Source of the DNA: Poriferisodalis sp965204125 | GTDB lineage: Bacteria > Actinomycetota > Acidimicrobiia > Acidimicrobiales > Poriferisodalaceae | Assembly: GCF_965204125.1 (NCBI RefSeq) | Contig: NZ_OZ241968.1 | Location: forward strand, 2,976,001-3,040,000 | Length of the DNA: 64,000 nucleotides | Reading direction: 5' to 3' | Shown here: piece by piece, positions 18,068 to 25,498 of the stretch | Position numbering within the stretch: the first letter of the stretch is position 1 | Layout of the letters: every line of letters starts with the position of its first letter | Notes under the pieces: generated by a model | Told to the model about the DNA's origin: nothing | Database searches by the model: none | What the model saw: the letters and a program-made list of their open reading frames with translations, nothing else | Translations under genes and position numbers: made by a program

Positions 18068-18693
18068 CCGTCCGGCGCAACGAGCCGTGGGGAATCGCAG
18101 CGATGCTGCCCGATGGGGCGCCGATCGCCAGCAGCAATGCCGAATTGCGCCGGTTGACCACCTGCCAGCGCACCGGTGACGCACCAGCGGCGCCGGTCGG
18201 CGTGGTCGGCGGCGACCTGTGGCGCGTGGTGGGCGCACCGGCAGGCGGTGCGGATCGCCTGCATTCCGGACACGCGCGAACAGCGGCCATCGACCTCATC
18301 GAGGTAACTGCGGACGGCGAGACGCACTGGGCCTGCGTCGGGGCCATCGCGCGCAACTCGTGGTGGCGAGGCCCCGTCGTGGTTGCCATGAGTGCCGAAT
18401 CGCTCGGGCCGTGGCGACTGGCACCCGCAGCCCATCCCAACGACGGACGGCTGCACGTGCTCAGCACCGGTTTGGATCAACCCACGCTCAGCGCAACCCA
18501 ACGACTACTGGCCCGACGGCGGCTGAGGTCGGGAGCTCACGTACCGCACCCGGCCATCGCCGTGCGGCGTGTGCAGAGCTGGGAGCATCGGTTCGATCGG
18601 CCGCTCGGACTGTGGCTCGACGGCGAGATGGTCGGCAGATGCCGTGAACTTGCTCTCGCAATCCGACCTGATGCCGCAGTGATCGTGTTCTGA
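18064..18693 (+). CDS. Protein resembling the C-terminal domain of YegS/diacylglycerol-kinase-like proteins
   Basis: Protein of 209 aa. The second half (WWRGPVVVAMSAESLGPW, HPNDGRLHVL, then LLARRRLRSGAHVPHPAIAV and RPLGLWLDGEMVG) resembles the beta-sandwich C-terminal domain that follows the catalytic domain in lipid kinases of the YegS/DAGK family. The N-terminal kinase domain with its GGDGT motif is absent, so kinase activity is not expected from this polypeptide alone. GTG at 18064 overlaps the helY stop; the longer frame is inside helY. The family assignment is from memory of motifs and is moderate. Confidence 0.55.
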   Translation: MTVRRNEPWGIAAMLPDGAPIASSNAELRRLTTCQRTGDAPAAPVGVVGGDLWRVVGAPAGGADRLHSGHARTAAIDLIEVTADGETHWACVGAIARNSWWRGPVVVAMSAESLGPWRLAPAAHPNDGRLHVLSTGLDQPTLSATQRLLARRRLRSGAHVPHPAIAVRRVQSWEHRFDRPLGLWLDGEMVGRCRELALAIRPDAAVIVF

Positions 18694-18752
18694 GCCCAGG
18701 CAGTGCCTGCCGGTCCGCAGGATGCGGTCGTGCGGGCCATACCATCGGCGCA

Positions 18753-20435
18753 GTGTCTCCGCCGACCCGATCCACCGGTGATCCGGTAGTCCACTACACC
18801 GCCGAGACGTTCACGCCCGCCGAGCAGGACATCCTGCGGCGGTATGTGACGAACCTGCGACAGCCGGTCTTTGCACTCGTGAACCTGCCTGAAGTGGTCA
18901 AGGGGGCACTGTTCGCCCGCTACTCCAGGACGCACAAGAGCCTGCGACGGCTGCTGCTGGACGAATTCGTGGACGATCTGGATATCTCCGGCGATGAGAC
19001 CATCGACGCCACGGTGGGCGTCGCCCGCGCCGAGCAGCTGTACCAGCGCGTGTTCGTGGAATACGGCGACGACTCGGTGGCGCAGCTCGGAGCCGTGCAC
19101 CTTGCATGCGAGCAGGCCTCCAACCTGCTCACCAAGATCCTCGAACGAGGGCGGCTGATGTCGTACCTCGAACAGTCCACCCGCTACCTCGCTTACGACG
19201 AGCGAGTCCAAGGGCGGTACCGGTACCACCGGCCGCCCGAGGTGATGGGCTCGCGTGCGGGGACACGATTCGTCGGCGACGTGGACCGCATGTTCGACTC
19301 CTACGGCGACCTGGTCCGCCGCATGACGGCCTGGCTGACCGAGCATCCCGATGCGGCGGCCGGTGCCGCCAAGGGCAGCACCTCGTCAACTGTCACCGCC
19401 AAGGCCGGTGACCTGGCCCGCCGTCGGGCGATCCGGGCCCAGGCGTTCGACACAGCCCGGGGGCTGTTGCCGGCGGCCAGCCTGTCCAACGTCGGCATCT
19501 TCGGCAGCGGGCAGGCCTACGAAGCGCTCCTGCTGCGGATGCGGTCGCACCCGCTGCCCGAGGCACGCAGCTACGTCCAGATGATGCTGACCGAGCTGCG
19601 CAAGGTCATCCCGTCGTTCCTGCGGCGTGTTGATCAGCCCGACCGGGGCATCGTGTGGTCGGACTACCTCGAGGCCAACCGAGTCGCGATGTCCGAATTT
19701 GCCGCGGACCTCTTCGCCGAGGACGAACCGGAGCCGGTGCCCGAGGTCCAGCTGACCGACTGGGATCCCTCCGGCGAGGACAAGATGCTGGCGGCCATGC
19801 TGTACCCCTACACGTCGCTGGGAGAACCGCAGATCGCTGCCCGTGTGGCCCAGATGACCGAAGCCGAGCGCATGGAGCTGGTGCAGCGATACTGCGGCGA
19901 GCGGACGAACCGGCGCCACCGACCAGGCCGGGCGCTCGAACGCCTCGACTACCGGTTCGATGTGCTCGCCGACTACGGCAGCTTCCGCGACCTGCAGCGG
20001 CACCGCCTGCTCACCATCGAATGGCAGCCGCTGAGCCCACAGCATGGGTACTCCGTGCCGGCGCTCGTGGATGCGGCCGGCGGGGGAGAGGCCTACGACG
20101 AGGTGATGGAGCTGTCAGCCGAGCTGTACGACACGCTCGCAGAAGCGGTCGGAACTCTCGAGGCGTCCTACGCCGTGTCGATGGCCTACCGCGTGCGCTA
20201 CAGCATGCAGTTCAACGCCCGTGAGGCCATGCACATGATCGAGCTGCGATCGCAGCCGCAAGGGCATGAGGACTACCGGCGGGTCGTAACCGAGATGTAT
20301 CGCCAGATTGCCGAGACCGCAGGGCACCGGGCGGTGGCTGCGATGCTGACGCACGTAGATCTGTCCGAGGGCATCCTGGGGCGCTTGGGCGCAGAGGAAG
20401 CCACGGCACGACGGCAATCTGCCGAACCTGCCTGA
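18753..20435 (+). CDS. Double-domain ThyX-like protein (flavin-dependent thymidylate synthase family)
   Basis: ThyX makes dTMP from dUMP using FAD, NADPH and methylene-THF; canonical ThyX is about 220-250 aa. This protein is 560 aa and contains two ThyX-like halves. Half 1 has RGRLMSYLEQSTRY (132-145), matching RHRxxSxxxxSxR except His to Gly, followed by an ARGLLP...LLLRMRSHPLPEARSYV block. Half 2 has intact RHR (416-418) but lacks the downstream Ser and Arg, and ends with NAREAMHMIELRSQPQGHED, the C-terminal ThyX motif. The halves are thus degenerate in complementary ways. GTG at 18753. Whether it makes dTMP is uncertain. Confidence 0.8.
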   Translation: MSPPTRSTGDPVVHYTAETFTPAEQDILRRYVTNLRQPVFALVNLPEVVKGALFARYSRTHKSLRRLLLDEFVDDLDISGDETIDATVGVARAEQLYQRVFVEYGDDSVAQLGAVHLACEQASNLLTKILERGRLMSYLEQSTRYLAYDERVQGRYRYHRPPEVMGSRAGTRFVGDVDRMFDSYGDLVRRMTAWLTEHPDAAAGAAKGSTSSTVTAKAGDLARRRAIRAQAFDTARGLLPAASLSNVGIFGSGQAYEALLLRMRSHPLPEARSYVQMMLTELRKVIPSFLRRVDQPDRGIVWSDYLEANRVAMSEFAADLFAEDEPEPVPEVQLTDWDPSGEDKMLAAMLYPYTSLGEPQIAARVAQMTEAERMELVQRYCGERTNRRHRPGRALERLDYRFDVLADYGSFRDLQRHRLLTIEWQPLSPQHGYSVPALVDAAGGGEAYDEVMELSAELYDTLAEAVGTLEASYAVSMAYRVRYSMQFNAREAMHMIELRSQPQGHEDYRRVVTEMYRQIAETAGHRAVAAMLTHVDLSEGILGRLGAEEATARRQSAEPA

Positions 20436-20466
20436 CGGTCGAGCCCCGGGGATCTCGCCTGATGGA

Positions 20467-20988
20467 ATGCTCCGCATGGACGTAGTGGCCCGCCCTGCCG
20501 ACCGTGAGCACGTGGGAGTGCTCGCGCAGATGGCGGCCGACGCCGTGGCCGAGCAGGTTGATGCGCGCGGCGGTTGGGTCTGGTCGCGCCGGGAGGTGCG
20601 AACGAGGCCGTTCGAGGAGAGCTTCGCCGAGGCCCTCGAGCACCCTGACAGCGCCGTGTGGATCGGAGAGATCGACGGCACGCCGGTCGGCTACGCCGTT
20701 GCCGCCGTCGAGCCGTTGCAGACCGGAGAGATGCTGGGGCGCGTGGCCGACCTGTATGTCGCTCCCGGTGCCCGCGAGGTCAGCGTCGGGGAGGCGCTGA
20801 TCGGAGAGGTGCTGCAGTGGTGCACTGAGCGGGGCTGCGTGGGCGTCGACTCGCTGGCGCTGCCGGGCAACCGTGCCACCAAGAACTTCTTCGAGACGTT
20901 CGGATTCACTGCACGTCTGCTGGTGCTGCACCGCAAGCTGGCGCCTGGCGCTGAGTCTCCAAGCGAGCCGACTCCCGAATCGCCGTGA
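20467..20988 (+). CDS. GNAT-family N-acetyltransferase
   Basis: Protein of 173 aa with the GNAT fold: beta4 AVWIGEIDGTPVGYAVAAV, the acetyl-CoA loop region DLYVAPGAREVSVGEALIGEVLQW (a weak Q/RxxGxG/A motif: REVSVGEA) and the beta5 end LALPGNRATKNFFETFGF, where the NxxxxxFYxxxGF signature is plain. Substrate unknown. ATG 20467 or ATG 20476 could be the start; neither has a strong ribosome binding site. Its stop overlaps the NUDIX gene by 4 nt. Confidence 0.82.
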   Translation: MLRMDVVARPADREHVGVLAQMAADAVAEQVDARGGWVWSRREVRTRPFEESFAEALEHPDSAVWIGEIDGTPVGYAVAAVEPLQTGEMLGRVADLYVAPGAREVSVGEALIGEVLQWCTERGCVGVDSLALPGNRATKNFFETFGFTARLLVLHRKLAPGAESPSEPTPESP

Positions 20989-21392
20989 GCGAGCCGGTTC
21001 CTGAAGTTTGCGTCGGCGGAGTTGCGGTGCGTGGCCGCTCCGTGCTGCTGGTGCGCCGTGGCCGCCCGCCGGCTGAGGGACTGTGGGCGTTCCCAGGGGG
21101 GCGTGTCGAGCCCGGGGAGTGTCTGAGCGACGCCGTCGAGCGCGAACTGGCCGAAGAAACCGGGCTCGTGGTGCGGTGCGGCGAACTCGTCGGCGTGACC
21201 GAGCACATCAGCGAGCAGTTGCATTTCGTGATCCTGGATTACGCCGTGGAGTGCCCAGCCGATGCGACACCGGTCGCCGGCGACGACGCGGCCGATGCCC
21301 GTTTCGTGGAATTCGACGAGATCAGGGCGGGTGCGCTCCCGCTCTCACGCGGGATGCGTGACTTCCTCGACCGCCACGTCTTCGGCGACTGA
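20985..21392 (+). CDS. NUDIX hydrolase
   Basis: Hydrolase for nucleoside diphosphates linked to another group, or a similar pyrophosphate substrate. The Nudix box is complete: GGRVEPGECLSDAVERELAE followed by ETGL (Gx5Ex7REUxEExGU), with the RGRSVLLVRRGRPPAEGLW strand before it, typical of ADP-ribose/MutT-like enzymes. 135 aa. GTG 20985 is coupled to the GNAT gene. The last 48 nt overlap, on the opposite strand, the 3' end of the next gene, so the two transcripts converge and overlap. Confidence 0.88.
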   Translation: MSEPVPEVCVGGVAVRGRSVLLVRRGRPPAEGLWAFPGGRVEPGECLSDAVERELAEETGLVVRCGELVGVTEHISEQLHFVILDYAVECPADATPVAGDDAADARFVEFDEIRAGALPLSRGMRDFLDRHVFGD

Positions 21393-22793
21393 ATCTTCGA
21401 CAGCGTCTTCGGTGGGGGCTTCGGTATCGCTGCTGTCCTCGGATGGCGCAGCTTGCCCGGTCTTGGATCTGCGAGAGCGGCCGCGCCGCGGCTGTTTGCG
21501 CTGGCTTGCCTCGGTCGGGTCGATACCGAGAGCGGTTGCCACCTCGGGCAGGCGAGACGCCACCTTGCGCACGGCTTCGAGGAGCTCCTCTGTCGGCTGC
21601 TCCGGGATAGCAGGCAGCACCACATAGGGCCGCACCGGCGAGTACGCCACTGCTTCGAGCACGACGGCGATCCGGTGCTGGGAAGCTCCGGTGCCCAGCG
21701 CGGCGTTGGCCTGGGACGTCAGTTCCTGAGCGATCTCGGGCGGAAGCGGTGCTCCCGCCTTGGGCGGGCGGGAGCTCAGGCGCAGCGCTCGCACGACGCG
21801 TCCTTCGGTCAGCGTGGTCCGCAGCTCGTCGTGCCACTCACGCTGACTGCGCTCGACACGTTCGTTGAGCCCCTCCCGGATCTTCTCGGCCAGCTCCCGG
21901 GCCTCTGCGTCGCGGGCATGGTCTTCGGCGGCCACGAGGACAGAGCGAAGGTCGCGCAGGTCGACTCGTTCGATGCCGGCGATGGCGGCATCGGCGCGGT
22001 CGCGCCACTCGGCGATCTGCACTGGACCGATCAGCGACTCCGCGAGCTGCAGCACACCCTCAGCCGGCACTTCGGGCGCACCCTCGGCAGCCGCCTTGCG
22101 GTTCTGCTCGGTGATCCCGGCACGCACTGCAGCCAGGCCGCCGCGTACCACCTGTTCCGCCACGACTTGCTGCTCAGCCGGCAGCGAGGCGATGAGCGCA
22201 TCGCGGTGCTTGCGACTAGGGCGGAGCTTGCGCGCCTTGGGGCGCGGGGGGCGTTCGGGGGTATCGGGCTTTTTCTGGGCCTCGGCGTCTCGCGCTTGCC
22301 GCTTGCCGCCGCCGTCACGTCTGCGACGACCGTCGCCCTCGCGTCGCTTGCGCTGCTGGGGCTTGTCACCGCTCGAGTCGGCGGCGCCGTCGCGGCTCCG
22401 ACGATCTCCGTGGCGCTTGCGCTGGGAACCTCGTGAGTCTCGTTCGCCGCTTCGGCGACGTCCTCGCTCGCCTTCGCCGGTGCGCTTACGGCTGTCACGA
22501 CTGCGGCTCACGCGGGCGGTGGTGGTCCCTGCACCACGGTCAGGGGGGCCGATCATCTCGATGCGTTCCGCGGGGGGCTTGCCGCTGCGGGCCTTGGGCG
22601 GGAGCACCTCGGTGACGAAGATGCCGTCGACCTCGAACTCAGCGTCGACGCGCAGGACATCGCCCGCAGCAGCGCCCTTCGGCAGCAATTCACCGTCCAG
22701 CACGCCTTTGGGCTGCTTCGCGCCTGCAGCGCGCCACGTCCACGAGCCGTCGTCACGCCGGCTCGTCAACTCGACTTCGAGGCGACGGCTCAC
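21345..22793 (-). CDS. Unknown protein with a basic RS/RD-rich low-complexity middle
   Basis: Protein of 482 aa, not assigned to a named family. N-terminal part (1-85) looks like a small folded beta domain (LEVELTSRRDDGSWTWRAAG, then GDVLRVDAEFEVDGIFVTEV). Residues about 90-200 are highly charged and disordered, dominated by Arg, Ser, Asp, Gly and Lys, as in nucleic-acid-binding tails. The C-terminal half is helical (ASLPAEQQVVAEQVVRGGL onward), then a KQPRRGRSRRSK stretch and an acidic tail. GTG 22793 has a GAAGG-type ribosome binding site. An RNA- or ribosome-associated role is a guess from composition only. Confidence 0.7.
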   Translation of the reverse strand: MSRRLEVELTSRRDDGSWTWRAAGAKQPKGVLDGELLPKGAAAGDVLRVDAEFEVDGIFVTEVLPPKARSGKPPAERIEMIGPPDRGAGTTTARVSRSRDSRKRTGEGERGRRRSGERDSRGSQRKRHGDRRSRDGAADSSGDKPQQRKRREGDGRRRRDGGGKRQARDAEAQKKPDTPERPPRPKARKLRPSRKHRDALIASLPAEQQVVAEQVVRGGLAAVRAGITEQNRKAAAEGAPEVPAEGVLQLAESLIGPVQIAEWRDRADAAIAGIERVDLRDLRSVLVAAEDHARDAEARELAEKIREGLNERVERSQREWHDELRTTLTEGRVVRALRLSSRPPKAGAPLPPEIAQELTSQANAALGTGASQHRIAVVLEAVAYSPVRPYVVLPAIPEQPTEELLEAVRKVASRLPEVATALGIDPTEASQRKQPRRGRSRRSKTGQAAPSEDSSDTEAPTEDAVEDSVAEDVAVEEVTHPA

Positions 22794-23050
22794 GGCGCCT
22801 TCACCAACACTCGCGGGAGGTTAGTGGCGTGCCTCCGGTTTGGCGGCACTGGATCACGCAGCGCCGCAGGTGCTCTTGAGCCCGATCGGAGGCCTGCGAG
22901 AAAATTCCTCGGAGGGGGACGGTAATCGTCGTACCCTCGAAAGCAGCCACCGGGTGTCCCGCGTTACAGCGATTCACCTAGGCATTGGTGGCGCGCTCAC
23001 GCACGCCTATAGCTCTACGACACCACCAGTCCCTGAAAGGGCCTCCGACG

Positions 23051-25498
23051 ATGGCCGGACCGACCGCACCGACGACGATCGCACGCGAGATCCACGAGGT
23101 CGACGTCGCTGATGAGATGCGTGATTCGTTCATGCCCTACGCGCTGTCGGTCACGACGGCCCGGGCGATTCCCGACGTTCGTGACGGCCTCAAGCCGGTG
23201 CAACGGCGGATTCTCTATGTGATGGACGACCTGGGCCTGCGGCCCGGCACGCCGTTCCGCAAGTCGGCTGGGGTCGTGGGCGAGGTGATGGGCAAATACC
23301 ACCCCCATGGCGACGGCGCCATCTACGAGGCGATGGTGCGCATGGGCCAGGACTTCGCTATGTCGGTGCCGCTGGTCGAGCCGAAGGGCAACTTCGGCAG
23401 CCTTGACGACCCACCGGCCGCCTACCGCTACACCGAGGCTCGGCTGAGTCCGGCCGCGATGACGATGGTGACTGGTATCGACGAGAACACCGTCGATCTG
23501 GTGCCGAACTTCGACGGCGAACGGACCGAGCCGGCGTGCCTGCCGGCGTTGCTGCCGAACCTGCTGGTCAACGGAGCGAGCGGCATCGCAGTGGGCATGG
23601 CCACCAACATGGCGCCGCACAACCTGTCCGAGATCTGCGCCGCCCTGAGGCTGGTGCTGCGCCAGCGCCGTCCCAAGCCCACGATCGCCGAGCTCATGGC
23701 CCACGTGCCCGGACCCGACTTTCCTGCCGGCGGGGTCGTCATCGTCGATGATGCGCTCGCAGAGGCCTACGAGACCGGCCGCGGCACCATTCGCATCCGG
23801 GCGAAGGCCCACATCGAGCCGCTGACTGCCCGCCGCGACGGCATCGTGGTGACCGAGTTGCCCCACATGGTCGGTCCCGAACGGGTGCAAGCCAAGATTC
23901 GTGAGCTGGTGGCCAGCGGGCGCCTCGACGGCGTGGCCGCGGTGAACGATCTCTCGGATCGCAACCACGGGTTGCGGCTGGTGATCGAGTGCAAGCCGGG
24001 CGTGAATGCCCACGCCGTGCTGGAGAGCCTGTGGAGCCTGACGCCGCTCGAGGACACATTCGGCATCAACAACGTGGCCTTGGTGGACGGGGTGCCCCGC
24101 CAGCTCGGCCTGCTGGCGCTGTGTGAGCACTACATCGCTCACCGGCTCGACGTGATCGTCCGGCGCACCCAGTACCGGCTGGACCGGGCGACCGAGCGGG
24201 AGCACATCCTGGCGGGCCTGCTGGTTGCGCTCGACGACATCGATGAGGTCATCGCGATCATCCGGGGAGCAGCCGACGTGGCGGCCGCACGGACTGAGCT
24301 CATGGCGCGCCTGGACCTCACCGAGATCCAGGCCAACCACATCTTGGACATGCAGCTGCGGCGGCTGACCGCCCTCGAGACGCAACGCCTGCGCGACGAA
24401 CTCGCCGAGGTCCGCGAGGCCATAGACGGCTACCGCAAGATCCTGGCGTCGGACGCACGGCGCAGGACGATCGTGGAGCGTGAGCTGGACGAGCTAGTGG
24501 AGCAGTTCGCGGTGCCGCGCCGCACCCAGATCAGCCATCGCGACGAGATGGTGAGCGCTGCGCCAGCGGTGGGGGAGGGGAGCGCGGAAGGAACCCTCGA
24601 TCTCGAACGCGACATCGTCGGTGACGAGCGGACCAGTCTCGTGACGCTGTCCACGTCGGGCCTGCTGGGCCGCCGGCACGAGGAGGATCCCCTGAGCGCC
24701 AAGCCAGGTCGCCACGACGTTCTCCTGGCGACGGCGACCTCCTCGGACTTCGACGTGGTGCACCTGGTGACCGACCGAGGCAGGGTGCTGCGCACCGAAG
24801 TGCGGTCGGTTCCCGAAATGCTGCGGGGGAGTCGTGGCGCACCCGTGCGCGAGATGTTCTCGCTGGCGCGTGGCGAGCAGCCGGTGGCGCTCTTCGGCCA
24901 CGCTGGCGCACCGATCGCTCTGGTGACGCGCGCCGGCATCGCGAAGCGTCTCGATGCTGGGTCGCTCATCTCAGTGCGCAGCGGGAACACCGTCATCTCG
25001 CTCGGCGACGGCGATCGGGTCGTTGCTGCCTTCGAAGCTTCCGACGGTTCGGAGGTGGCGCTGGTGTCCACGACGGGTCACGTGCTTCGGTTCGGGGCAG
25101 AGGCGCTCACCGTGCGAGGTCACGGCGCAGCCGGTGTCGCTGGCATCAAGCTGCGAGCTGGCAGCACCGTCGTGGCAGCTGGATCAGTTTCCTTCGGGGC
25201 CGTGGTGGTGCTGGTGACCGACGAAGGCGCGATGAAGGTCACCGAGATCTCCGACATTCCCTCACGAGGACGGGGAACCGCCGGTTCGCCGACAGTGAAG
25301 CTGGCTGGCTTCGAGACGCAGGTTGCCTACGGATGGGTGGGTCTCAACCGGCAGATCGCCGCGATCGTGGCACCCCACGACGACATCGGGTCACCAGACC
25401 CGATACCGCAGCGGCCCGAACTCGCTCCGACCCGGCGCAACGGGCAGGCCAAGCACATCGCCGAGCGCATCCTTGCGCTGGGGGAGTACCGGTTCTGA
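23051..25498 (+). CDS. Type IIA topoisomerase subunit A, ParC-like (second gyrase/topo IV)
   Basis: DNA-cleaving subunit of a type IIA topoisomerase, 815 aa. The winged-helix domain has the drug-pocket region GKYHPHGDGAIYEAMVRM and the catalytic Tyr127 in YRYTEARL. The tower and coiled coil follow (IQANHILDMQLRRLTALE). The C-terminal pinwheel has several degenerate blades, but I see no GyrA box (QRRGGxG), which points to topo IV-like decatenation or relaxation rather than gyrase supercoiling. ATG 23051 follows GAAAGGG. It precedes the B subunit with a 1-nt overlap, the reverse of the usual gyrB-gyrA order. Confidence 0.88.
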   Translation: MAGPTAPTTIAREIHEVDVADEMRDSFMPYALSVTTARAIPDVRDGLKPVQRRILYVMDDLGLRPGTPFRKSAGVVGEVMGKYHPHGDGAIYEAMVRMGQDFAMSVPLVEPKGNFGSLDDPPAAYRYTEARLSPAAMTMVTGIDENTVDLVPNFDGERTEPACLPALLPNLLVNGASGIAVGMATNMAPHNLSEICAALRLVLRQRRPKPTIAELMAHVPGPDFPAGGVVIVDDALAEAYETGRGTIRIRAKAHIEPLTARRDGIVVTELPHMVGPERVQAKIRELVASGRLDGVAAVNDLSDRNHGLRLVIECKPGVNAHAVLESLWSLTPLEDTFGINNVALVDGVPRQLGLLALCEHYIAHRLDVIVRRTQYRLDRATEREHILAGLLVALDDIDEVIAIIRGAADVAAARTELMARLDLTEIQANHILDMQLRRLTALETQRLRDELAEVREAIDGYRKILASDARRRTIVERELDELVEQFAVPRRTQISHRDEMVSAAPAVGEGSAEGTLDLERDIVGDERTSLVTLSTSGLLGRRHEEDPLSAKPGRHDVLLATATSSDFDVVHLVTDRGRVLRTEVRSVPEMLRGSRGAPVREMFSLARGEQPVALFGHAGAPIALVTRAGIAKRLDAGSLISVRSGNTVISLGDGDRVVAAFEASDGSEVALVSTTGHVLRFGAEALTVRGHGAAGVAGIKLRAGSTVVAAGSVSFGAVVVLVTDEGAMKVTEISDIPSRGRGTAGSPTVKLAGFETQVAYGWVGLNRQIAAIVAPHDDIGSPDPIPQRPELAPTRRNGQAKHIAERILALGEYRF

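Noticed and set aside
22794..23050. Possible leader peptide or riboswitch before the topoisomerase operon
   Set aside because: No convincing stem-loop, known riboswitch core or short gene with a ribosome binding site could be seen; the in-frame extension from 22985 lacks family sequence.
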